Positions 41,870 through 49,737 of a stretch of 54,621 bases of DNA are shown piece after piece. Positions within the stretch are counted from its first letter, which is position 1, and every line of letters begins with the position of its first letter. The DNA is taken from positions 1-54,621 of the forward strand of contig NZ_PQSS01000052.1 in NCBI RefSeq assembly GCF_002920535.1, read 5' to 3'. The notes under the pieces are model-generated. The model did not search any database, was not told the DNA's origin, and saw only the letters and a program-made list of their open reading frames with translations. This stretch comes from Streptomyces sp. Ru71. GTDB lineage: Bacteria > Actinomycetota > Actinomycetes > Streptomycetales > Streptomycetaceae. The translations under genes and the position numbers were made by a program.

Positions 41870-43647
41870 CCCACCTCCGCGATCATCGGAGCCCGGGTGC
41901 CGCAACCGTGACCGGTGCCGGGCGGTCCGCCCGCGGTCCGGGAGCCGTCGGCGCGAGCGGTGGGGCGTGCCGCGGTCCCCGCCGGGGTGGTGCGCGGCGG
42001 GGTGTTCGCGGCGGCCGTCGCGGGGGGTGCCGGTGCCGCTGGGGCGGCAGTGACGGTGAGTGCGGGCGCCGCCGTGGCCGCCGTGGCGGGGAGTGCGGGC
42101 GTCTCCGGGGCGGCCGTGGCGGGGAGTGTCGGCGTCTGCGGGACGGCCGTCGCGGGGAGCGCCGGCGTCTCCCGGGCTCCGGTGGCGGGGGGTGCGGGCG
42201 CCTCCGGGGCCGCCGTGGCGGGGAGTGTCGGCGTCTCCGGGGCGGCCGTCGCGGGGAGCGCCGGCGTCTCCCGGGCTCCGGTGGCGGGGGGTGCGGGCGC
42301 CTCCAGGGCCGCCGTGGAGGGGGGTGCCGGCGTCTCCGGGGAGGCGATCGGGGGGAGCGTCGGCGTCTCCCGGGCGGCCGGCGGTGCCGGGCGGCGCGTG
42401 GCCGTCGCCCGCGCCGTGCCGGTGTCGCGTCGGACGGTCCCGGCCAGGTCCGTGGCCAGTCGCCGCCGTACCCGGACGATCAGTTCCGCCAGCTCCGCGC
42501 AGTACACGCTCGGGTTGGCGAAGCCCGTCGGGCGGCGGTAGCGGGTGGCGTAGTGGCCGCCGCCGCACACGGGGTGCAGCGGGCAGGCGCGGCACCGGCC
42601 GCACAGGCCGTCCGCTCCCCACTGGCGCGCTGCGATCCCCGGGTGACCGAGCAGCGTGTCGAAGGAGTGCCGCCACACGTCCAGACCGGTGCGCGCGGCA
42701 CCGTCGTACGCCGTGCGCAGCGCGTCGTCCTGCGCGAGCGAGCCGTCCGTCTCCACGACCGCGTAGCGCACCGGGGACAGACCCAGCGACTCGGTGCGCA
42801 CCGGGGTGCCGAGCAGCAGCGCCATCAGGTCGTCCAGCAGGCGCACGCCGGTCTCCTTCACCGGGGCGCCGTACCAGCGTTCGAAGACGGCCCACAGCCA
42901 GTCGGCGTACGGGGTGCGCCGTCCCGTGGGGTCCAGGCCGGGCGGCGGGGTGTGCCAGGTGCCGAGCGGCAGCAGGAAGTCGACGGACGGCGGGGCGTAC
43001 GCCAGCAGCTCCTCGTACGTGCGGACCGGGTCGTTCGCCAGGTCGATCGTGCACAGCAGCCCGGCGAACAGGGGCCGGTACGGCTCGCTCGCGAGCAGCC
43101 GCAGCGCCGCGCTCACCCGGGCGTGGCTGCCACGGCCGTCCGCGCCGCGCCGGTGCCGGTCGTGGGCGGCACGCCCGCCGTCGGTGCTCACCCCGACCCG
43201 CAGCCCCAACTCGCCGCACAAGTCGAGGCGTTGGCGGGTCAGGCGCACCCCGTTGGTCTGTACGGACAGGCGCAGCCGCACCCCGTCACCGACGGCCGCC
43301 CGCAGCGTCTCCACCGTGCGGGTCAGCGCGCGCTCGCCGAGCAGCAGCGGTTCGCCGCCGTGCAGCACCACGCCCGCCTCGCTCAGCCCGTGCGCGCTCA
43401 GATGCTCGGCGATGCGCCGCGCGGTGCGCTCCACCGTCGCCGGTGCCATGGCGCGCGGCTGACGGCGCCAACCGGTGTCCTGCGCCCGGTACATGTAGCA
43501 GTAGTCGCAGGCCAGGTCGCAGCGGCTGTGCACCTTGAGGACGAAGGAGTCCAGCGGGTACGGCCGCCAGCCGGCCGCCCGGCGCGCGGCCACGTCGGCG
43601 GCGGTGGGCCACGGCGGCTCGGCGCGGCGCAGTGGCGGTCGACTCAT
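41866..43647 (-). CDS. FxsB-like radical SAM/SPASM peptide maturase with long repetitive tail
   Basis: A 593-residue radical SAM enzyme. The SAM [4Fe-4S] ligands are Cys43, Cys47 and Cys50 in SRCDLACDYCYMY, followed by VVLHGGEPLLLG. The SPASM region with auxiliary clusters has GLCGRCRACPLHPVCGGGHY and NPSVYC, where the enzyme normally ends (about residue 385). FxsB-type enzymes form cyclophane crosslinks at aromatic residues of a short precursor. Here about 195 extra residues follow, mostly ten copies of an 11-residue Ala/Pro/Thr repeat. It is divergent from the precursor gene. The family is clear; the exact crosslink is not known. Confidence 0.88.
   Translation of the reverse strand: MSRPPLRRAEPPWPTAADVAARRAAGWRPYPLDSFVLKVHSRCDLACDYCYMYRAQDTGWRRQPRAMAPATVERTARRIAEHLSAHGLSEAGVVLHGGEPLLLGERALTRTVETLRAAVGDGVRLRLSVQTNGVRLTRQRLDLCGELGLRVGVSTDGGRAAHDRHRRGADGRGSHARVSAALRLLASEPYRPLFAGLLCTIDLANDPVRTYEELLAYAPPSVDFLLPLGTWHTPPPGLDPTGRRTPYADWLWAVFERWYGAPVKETGVRLLDDLMALLLGTPVRTESLGLSPVRYAVVETDGSLAQDDALRTAYDGAARTGLDVWRHSFDTLLGHPGIAARQWGADGLCGRCRACPLHPVCGGGHYATRYRRPTGFANPSVYCAELAELIVRVRRRLATDLAGTVRRDTGTARATATRRPAPPAARETPTLPPIASPETPAPPSTAALEAPAPPATGARETPALPATAAPETPTLPATAAPEAPAPPATGARETPALPATAVPQTPTLPATAAPETPALPATAATAAPALTVTAAPAAPAPPATAAANTPPRTTPAGTAARPTARADGSRTAGGPPGTGHGCGTRAPMIAEVG
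42017..42345 (-). repeat. 33-bp coding tandem repeat, about ten copies, in the radical SAM gene tail
   Basis: Each 33-bp unit encodes a variant of AAPETPALPAT. The order contains a higher-level duplication: the GARETPALPAT unit recurs after three units with similar neighbours. The unit length is a multiple of three, so copy changes keep the frame. It encodes an extended Pro-rich tail outside the catalytic fold. Confidence 0.88.
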
Positions 43648-43933
43648 CCGCTTCCCCCCGACGGCCTCGCCACGGGCCCCGCTCCCAGGACCGGCGGCAC
43701 ACCCGTCCGGCCCGTATGCCGACCAGTTTCCGGGGTCGTCCGTGCACCGTCAACATCGCTAATGAGACAACGCAGGTGAGAGACGGGGCAGTTGGCCATG
43801 GTGAAAGTCACGCCGATGCCGCCGGACGCTGCCGCCGCCGGGTGCCCCGGGTTTACGCTGAAACGATGGACGCCGGCGCGGCCCGCGGCCGCACGGTGCT
43901 CCACGAGTCCACCAGACCCCAGGGAGTGACCCC
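43648..43933. other. Divergent intergenic region between maturase and precursor genes
   Basis: These 286 bases separate the divergent radical SAM gene (start 43647) and the precursor gene (start 43934), so promoters for both must lie here. A relatively AT-rich patch at 43748-43775 is the likeliest leftward promoter site, but I see no convincing -35/-10 pair. A 43-codon open frame at 43798-43929 is discussed under rejected items. Confidence 0.5.
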
Positions 43934-44152
43934 GTGGAAGCAGCCGAGGGCACCGCCCCCGCCGAGGTGCGCGCTGCGGACGCCGACGCCGTCGCGGGCG
44001 ACGTCGAGTCCGTCGTACTGGACCTCGCCGCGCTCTCCCCCGAGGACGTCGCCGCCCTGCCCGGATCCGTGCTGGGCGCGCTGCTGCGCCGGGTCCACGA
44101 CAGCTGTGCCGAGGGCGACCCGTTCGTCACCGGACACAAAGAGAGCCAGTGA
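43934..44152 (+). CDS. FxsA-like RiPP precursor peptide with atypical C terminus
   Basis: A 72-residue peptide. The leader part has the pattern of FxSxx-COOH precursors: VVLDLAALSPEDVAALPGSV running into LGALLRRV. The C terminus is DPFVTGHKESQ (residues 62-72) instead of the diagnostic FxSxx end. Two aromatic three-residue sites suited to cyclophane formation are visible, Phe64-Val-Thr and His68-Lys-Glu. The GTG at 43934 has AGGGAG 8 bases upstream. It is divergent from the maturase/hydroxylase pair and upstream of the large NB-ARC protein, the usual partners of this family. The modifications are inferred, not shown. Confidence 0.8.
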   Translation: MEAAEGTAPAEVRAADADAVAGDVESVVLDLAALSPEDVAALPGSVLGALLRRVHDSCAEGDPFVTGHKESQ

Positions 44153-44333
44153 ACGCCGGGACACGGACCGGCGGCCGTGACGCCACCGGCCACGCCCTGT
44201 ACTGTCACCCCCCGAGCGTCCGTTTTGTCCTTCGGTGGGGCGTCTCCGGGCCCTTCCGGCACCGCCCCCGCCCCGCCCGCACACCGCAGTTCCCTTCGCA
44301 CCGTCCCGTCGTGCCGCGCCGAGCGGAGAGGTC

Positions 44334-47300
44334 ATGCCCGACGTCAACTCCCCTGACCGCACAGGTCCGTTCGCCGTCTTCGTCGCCGCGTCCGAGAACC
44401 TCGGCCTGAGCACGACCCTGCGCAACGTCGCGGACATCCTCGCCGAGGCCGGCCGCAGCGTCCTGCTCGTCGACGGCCGTACCGGCGCCCCGGGCTCGAC
44501 GGACCTGCCCGAGCCCGTGCCCGGCCAGGTCAACACGGTGTCCCAGCCCACCGGCCGGCCCCTCGCCGACGACCCCGTCGCCGCCGCCTACGACCACGTC
44601 CTCATCGAGGCACCCGTCCCGGACACACCCGACGCGGACGAACCCGCCCGCACCGCGGCACCCGCCGACGCGCTCGTCGTCTGCTTCGCGATGACCGCGT
44701 GGTCCATCGACGGCGCCGCCGCCCTCGCCGAGGACCTCACCGGGCGTGCCCAGCAGCCCGTGCGGCTGCTCACCCTCGGCCTCAAGAGCGACGTACGCGT
44801 CCACGACCGGCTGCGCGACGCCCGCGAACGGGTCCGCCGCAGGTTCGGGCCGCTCGCCGCGGCGCTCGGCGAAACGGACATCCCCTTCCTGGAGATCCCC
44901 TACAACCCGCTGTACCAGGACATGCGCAGCCTCGCCGTGCAGTCCGAGGACGTGGGCACGGTCATCGGGCTGCGCCCCTACTACGAGCGGCTCGCCGACT
45001 GGCTGCGCGCCCGCCGCGCCCCCCGGCTCGGCGAGGTCACCGTCGTCCACTCCGGCCGGCACGCCCCGTGGGCCGCGTGGGTGCGCGACCGGCTCGCCGC
45101 CAAGGCCGTACGCGTGCGGCTGCGCCGGGCCGACACCTACACCGGCGAACGTCCCGACCGCGGCGCCGCCCTGCTCTTCCTGGCGCCCGACGGCACCGAC
45201 GAGACCCTGCTGGCGCAGATCGGCGCGCTGTCCCACACCGATGTGCGCATCGTCCTGGTCGACGAGCCGTTCCCGTACGCGGAGGCCGCCCACCACGAAC
45301 GGATCGACCTGCGCGAGGCCGGGGAGGAGGAGGCGCTGCGGCTGCTGTACACCGGCCTCGGGCTCGACCCCCGGTCACCCGGCGAACTGCCGGGCGCGGC
45401 GCGCTTCCCGCGACTGCCCGAGACCAGCAACATCGGCCCCCGCAACAGCGGTTTCATCGACCGCGACGAGCTGCTCGCCACCGTGGAGGACCGGCTGCGC
45501 GGCGCCGGGCAGGACGGCGCGTGCCTGGTGCTGCACGGGCCCAGCGGCTGGGGCAAGAGCGAGGCCGCGCACGAGCTGTGCCATCGCTACGGCGCCGGCT
45601 ACGACGTGGTGTGGTGGGTGCGGGCCTGGGAACGGCAGCGCGTCGAACGCGGCCTGCGCCGGCTCGCCGGCCGCCTCGGCACCCCGCAGGACCGCCTGGG
45701 GTCCGCCGACACCGCCGACGACACGGTGCCGCGCCTGCTGGGTCGGCTGTCCCGGCCCGAGGAGCCGATCAGCTGGCTCCTGGTCTACGACGGCGTCTGG
45801 GACCTGTCCGACCTCGACGGCCTCCTGCCGTCCCCGCACCAGCGCGGCCACGTCCTGATCACCAGCCGGATGGCCCCGGCTGCGGCCGAACAGGCGGGCG
45901 CGCGGGGGGACGCCGGGACCAGCGACGGAGTACCGGCCGACAGTGGGGCACCGGTCGATGGGGGAGTGACAGAGGCCGACCGGGACACGCTTGGCGCGGT
46001 GGGAGTGCCGGGCGGCGTGGACGGGCGTGGCGCGGGGGCGGAAGTGCCTGGCGCTGATGCGCTGTCCGGCGAGGGCGGGCTGCCCGCTGGGGGCGCGCTG
46101 CCCGGTGCGGATGGGCTTTCCCACGGGGGCGCTGTGTCCGGCGGGTACGTGCTGCCCGGTGGGGATGCGCTGTCCGGTGGGCGGGGGCTCCCTGATGGGG
46201 GCGCCGTGTCCGGCGTGGACGGAGTCCCAGGAGGAGAAGCGCTCCTCGGCGGGGACGGGGCTCCCGGTGGGGAAGCGCCGCCCAACAGGGGCGCCGTGTC
46301 CGGCGGGGGCGCGTCGCCCGACGGAGGCGCAGTGCCCGGCCCCGGCAGGGGCGGGTCCCCCAACGGGGACGCGGCGCCCGACGACGGGGCGCCCAACAGG
46401 GACGCGGCGTCCGACAGCGACGCGGCGCCCCCCAGCGACGCCCCGCCCGGCGCGCAGACCGGCGCTCGCTCGACGTCCCGTCAGGGCGCCGGCGTCCATG
46501 ACGACGCGCCGGCACTCCAGGGCCCGGCGGCCCGCTCCGACGCCGTACGCCGGCCGGCCCTCACGCCGTACCCCATGCCCGCCATGACCGCCGACGAGAG
46601 CCGGGCCGTGCTCGCCGAGCGGGTGCCGGAGATCAGCGAGCAGCAGGCCGCGCAGGTCGGCAGCGTGCTCGACTTCGTGCCGCACGCCCTGCACCTGGCC
46701 GCCCACTGCCTGGCCGAGCGCGCCGCCGGGCACGGCCGGCACGACCACCTGACCCGCGACGCCGCCGTGCGCGACGCGGTGCGCGACCTGCTCGCCGAGT
46801 ACCGGGCCGGGAAGTCGGAGCTGCTGCGGCGCGGCGAGGCCGCCACCCCGGTCGCCGTGATGGTGCGGGTCGCCCGGCGCGTCGCGCAGACCACCCCCGG
46901 TGCCGCCGCCTGGCGCTCGGAGTCACCGCACCGCGACGCGCTCGGCTGGCTGCTGGACGCCGCCTCCCTGCTCACCGGCCGCGGCATGGGCCTGGAACTG
47001 CTGCGCTCGCGCCGCATCCTGTCCGAACTCGCCCGCGACGTCGACACCGAGCGCACCGTCGGACCCCGCCACCCCGACGAGGTCCAGCTGCCCGACGAGC
47101 ACATGGTCAGCGTCGCCCTGTGGGCGCTGGCCCAGGTCGGCCTGCTCGACGTCGACTTCGACCGCACCGCCCAGCCGCTCGCCCAGCACCACGGCCTGCG
47201 CGACCTGATCCGCGCCGGCATGAGCGACACCGAGCGGCAGCACATCGAGTCCGTGCTGCGCGGGGTCCTCGCCGAGTACGTCCCGCAGGAGAGCCAGGGC

Positions 47301-48635
47301 CTGCCCGCCGACTGGGCGCGCGAGGTGTACTCGCTGCGGCTGTGGGAGGACACCCGCCCCCGGGTGCGCCGCTCCCTGCTGCGCCACCTCAACGCGCTCA
47401 GCCAGCGCGCCGAGGCCGCCGACCTCGAACGCCTCCTCGACATCGCCGACCAGGCCCGCGCCGCCTGGCACTCCGACGGCGACGAGCAGTCCCCCGAGTA
47501 CCTGCGGCTGCTCAACTTCACCGCCCGCGCCCACCGGCTGCGCGGCGACTACGACACCTCCCGCCGACTCGCCCAGGACGCCCTGCACGGCCACCGCAGG
47601 CTGCTGGGCATCACCCACCCGCGCACCCTGCTGTCCGCCGACTCCTACGCCGCCACCCTGCGCGCCCTGGGCCGGTTCGAGGACGCCCTGCTCGAACTGC
47701 GGCCCGCCCTGGACGGGTTGACGCTGCTGCTCGGCTGGAAGCACCCCGCGACCGTGCAGGTCGAGCACAACCTCGCCCTCACCGAGGCGCTCACCGGCCG
47801 CGCCGCCGCCGCCCTGACCCGGCTCCAGGAACGCTTCCGCTACCGGCAGGCCGTCGGCGGCAAGGACGACCCGGTCGCCTGGGACTCCGCCGACCTGCTC
47901 GCCTATCTGCTGCGGGCCACCGGCCGCGACGGCGAGGCCCGCGACCTGCTGCGCCAGCGGCTGCGCCGGCTCGGCGACGCCTGGGACCGCGACCGGCTGT
48001 GGACCGAGGTCGGCCTCGCCGTCAGCGAGCGCCGCCTCGCCGACGGCTTCCCCGCCGTCAAGGACCCCCGCTACGGCTACGAACGCGCCCACGAACGCGA
48101 CCGGCGCGCGCTCACCGAGTACCTCGCCCGGTTCGGCGCCGCCCGCTTCGACACCCTGCGCTGCCAGTTCAGCTACGCCGCCGACCTCGGCGCGCTCGGC
48201 AAGTCCGAGGAGGCCGAGGCGCAGGCCCGACAGTGCGCCGGCGCCTTCGCCCGCACCTTCGGCGCCGGGCACCCCTACACCGGCCTGTGCCATGTGCGCC
48301 ACGGCGTCCATCTGCGGGCGATCGGCGAGCTGCGGCCCGCCGAGGAGGTGGGCCGCGCCGGGCTGAACCTGCTCACCCACAAGCTGGGCGGCGCCCACCC
48401 CTGGGTCGCCGCCGCCGAGAACTCCCTGGCCGCCACCCTCGCCGCGGCCGGCCGCACCGACGAGGCCGTCGAACTGGCCGGCTCCGCCCTGACCCGGCTC
48501 GGCGACCTCGGTGTCGCGGACCGGCCCGACGGACGCCGGGTCGCCCTCCACCTGGACCACCTCACCGGCACCGGCACCGCCCGGCCGGCGCCGCCCTCCG
48601 GCTACGACATCGACCTGGAGCTGCCCGGCCTGTGA
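44334..48635 (+). CDS. FxsT-like NB-ARC/TPR protein with degenerate ParA-like and TIR-like N-terminal domains
   Basis: A 1433-residue multidomain STAND protein. Residues about 12-45 (FVAASENLGLSTTLRNVADI, then VLLVDG) look like a ParA/MinD P-loop without its lysine. Residues about 235-350 (VTVVHSGRHAPWAAWVRDRL) resemble a TIR-like domain. The NB-ARC ATPase has Walker A GPSGWGKS (402-409), Walker B SWLLVYDG and VLITSRM. About 525-742 is a Gly/Ala/Asp/Pro-rich insert. The ATPase helical part resumes at MPAMTADESRAVLAERVP, followed by C-terminal TPR helices (RLLGITHPRTLLSADSYAAT). Such proteins accompany FxSxx systems as tetratricopeptide partners. The ATG at 44334 has GGAGAGG upstream; the 181 bases before it show no other gene. 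Confidence 0.83.
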   Translation: MPDVNSPDRTGPFAVFVAASENLGLSTTLRNVADILAEAGRSVLLVDGRTGAPGSTDLPEPVPGQVNTVSQPTGRPLADDPVAAAYDHVLIEAPVPDTPDADEPARTAAPADALVVCFAMTAWSIDGAAALAEDLTGRAQQPVRLLTLGLKSDVRVHDRLRDARERVRRRFGPLAAALGETDIPFLEIPYNPLYQDMRSLAVQSEDVGTVIGLRPYYERLADWLRARRAPRLGEVTVVHSGRHAPWAAWVRDRLAAKAVRVRLRRADTYTGERPDRGAALLFLAPDGTDETLLAQIGALSHTDVRIVLVDEPFPYAEAAHHERIDLREAGEEEALRLLYTGLGLDPRSPGELPGAARFPRLPETSNIGPRNSGFIDRDELLATVEDRLRGAGQDGACLVLHGPSGWGKSEAAHELCHRYGAGYDVVWWVRAWERQRVERGLRRLAGRLGTPQDRLGSADTADDTVPRLLGRLSRPEEPISWLLVYDGVWDLSDLDGLLPSPHQRGHVLITSRMAPAAAEQAGARGDAGTSDGVPADSGAPVDGGVTEADRDTLGAVGVPGGVDGRGAGAEVPGADALSGEGGLPAGGALPGADGLSHGGAVSGGYVLPGGDALSGGRGLPDGGAVSGVDGVPGGEALLGGDGAPGGEAPPNRGAVSGGGASPDGGAVPGPGRGGSPNGDAAPDDGAPNRDAASDSDAAPPSDAPPGAQTGARSTSRQGAGVHDDAPALQGPAARSDAVRRPALTPYPMPAMTADESRAVLAERVPEISEQQAAQVGSVLDFVPHALHLAAHCLAERAAGHGRHDHLTRDAAVRDAVRDLLAEYRAGKSELLRRGEAATPVAVMVRVARRVAQTTPGAAAWRSESPHRDALGWLLDAASLLTGRGMGLELLRSRRILSELARDVDTERTVGPRHPDEVQLPDEHMVSVALWALAQVGLLDVDFDRTAQPLAQHHGLRDLIRAGMSDTERQHIESVLRGVLAEYVPQESQGLPADWAREVYSLRLWEDTRPRVRRSLLRHLNALSQRAEAADLERLLDIADQARAAWHSDGDEQSPEYLRLLNFTARAHRLRGDYDTSRRLAQDALHGHRRLLGITHPRTLLSADSYAATLRALGRFEDALLELRPALDGLTLLLGWKHPATVQVEHNLALTEALTGRAAAALTRLQERFRYRQAVGGKDDPVAWDSADLLAYLLRATGRDGEARDLLRQRLRRLGDAWDRDRLWTEVGLAVSERRLADGFPAVKDPRYGYERAHERDRRALTEYLARFGAARFDTLRCQFSYAADLGALGKSEEAEAQARQCAGAFARTFGAGHPYTGLCHVRHGVHLRAIGELRPAEEVGRAGLNLLTHKLGGAHPWVAAAENSLAATLAAAGRTDEAVELAGSALTRLGDLGVADRPDGRRVALHLDHLTGTGTARPAPPSGYDIDLELPGL
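45910..46560 (+). repeat. Low-complexity coding insert inside the NB-ARC domain
   Basis: About 217 codons of degenerate short units (variants of GGDALSGG, LPDGGAVSG, GGAVPG) interrupt the ATPase domain between the VLITSRM strand and the MPAMTADESRAV helix. The frame is kept. The composition is nearly all Gly, Ala, Asp, Pro and Ser, unlike both flanks. Confidence 0.85.
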
Positions 48636-48711
48636 CCCCACCCGGCCGGGGCACCGGCGCCGTACCGCAGCACCGCCAGCCAAGCCCCACCCCACCGAAA
48701 GGCGCGTACCC

Positions 48712-49737
48712 GTGGCAGCTCCCGCACCCCAGCGCACCAGCACGCTGCACCAGCCGCACTGGACCGCGACGCGGCACGGCGTGATCACCGAGATGTGCGA
48801 GCAGACCGTCGCGGCCACACCCGCGATACGCAGCCTGAGCCACTTCAGCAACGGCATCCTCGACTTCGCCGTGCTGCGCGCCCCGCTGGCCCCGCTCAGC
48901 AGCCTGGTCATCGAGCCCGGCGACGAGGAGACGGGCGAGTCGCTGCCCGGCAGCCGGCTGCTGCTGTGCACCCAGGACCTCGGCCTGGTGCTGCGCCCGC
49001 TGGGCACCGGGGAGCTGATGCGCACGGTGGCCGAGGGCCCGCGCGGCGGTCTGTGGGGCGGCCGGGCCCGGCCCGGTGAGTACCTCGCCGCGGTGACCGA
49101 CGCCGGCGACGGCATGCCGGACGCCGACGCCGCCATGAACCGGCTGGTGACCCGCATCCGTACCGAGGTCCACTCCCTGCCCGACGAGCTCCTCGGCGGC
49201 GACCCGGTGGCCAAACCGCACCTCACCTCGATCCCCGCCCCCGAGGGGCCCCGGATCGACTTCGGCACGGCCGCGGCGGCCGACACCGGCTACGAGGAAC
49301 GCCTGCGCCACCTGTGGCGCAGCCACATCAACCCGACGGACCTGCACTACGCCGGCTACTACCGCAACTGGACGCTGGTGTGCGTCGGCGACGTCTTCGA
49401 CGCCCCGGAACTCGGGCCGCGCTTCATCGACGTCAGCGTGCGCACCCGGCGCACCGCCTACCGCGACCTGTCCCGCGGTCTGCGCGGCCATGTCGTGCGG
49501 CTGACCGACGCGCTCGGCCTGGTCGCCCCCTCCGCTCCCGGCCGGGCCCCGCTCGACCGGCTCGTCCTGGACGTGCAGGAGGGCGCCGTCTACGTCCACT
49601 GGATGTCGCCGCAGTCCTTCCTGCTCGGGGTCACCCTCGACCAGCGCCAGGTCGGCAACGCCGAACAGCGGCTGCGGGGGCTGGCCCGCGCCCTGGAACG
49701 CCAGGCGGGCCCCGAGCGGTTCACGACGCCGCGCTGA
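48712..49737 (+). CDS. Conserved-looking hypothetical protein downstream of the NB-ARC/TPR gene
   Basis: I do not recognise this 341-residue protein. It has normal, non-repetitive composition with Trp and Tyr (HYAGYYRNWTLVCVGDVFD, VYVHWMSPQSFLLGVTL), no signal peptide and no membrane helix, and looks like an alpha/beta soluble protein. The GTG at 48712 has GAAAGG 9 bases upstream and lies 76 bases after the NB-ARC/TPR gene, so cotranscription is likely. Its last 17 bases overlap the end of the convergent NTPase gene. It could belong to the RiPP locus or be the rightward partner of the NTPase cassette. Confidence 0.75.
   Translation: MAAPAPQRTSTLHQPHWTATRHGVITEMCEQTVAATPAIRSLSHFSNGILDFAVLRAPLAPLSSLVIEPGDEETGESLPGSRLLLCTQDLGLVLRPLGTGELMRTVAEGPRGGLWGGRARPGEYLAAVTDAGDGMPDADAAMNRLVTRIRTEVHSLPDELLGGDPVAKPHLTSIPAPEGPRIDFGTAAAADTGYEERLRHLWRSHINPTDLHYAGYYRNWTLVCVGDVFDAPELGPRFIDVSVRTRRTAYRDLSRGLRGHVVRLTDALGLVAPSAPGRAPLDRLVLDVQEGAVYVHWMSPQSFLLGVTLDQRQVGNAEQRLRGLARALERQAGPERFTTPR

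Noticed and set aside
43798..43929. A 43-codon open frame just upstream of the precursor gene, considered as a second precursor or leader peptide
   Set aside because: The ribosome site is weak, composition is Pro/Ala/Arg-rich, and there is no RiPP leader motif; it overlaps the expected promoter region.
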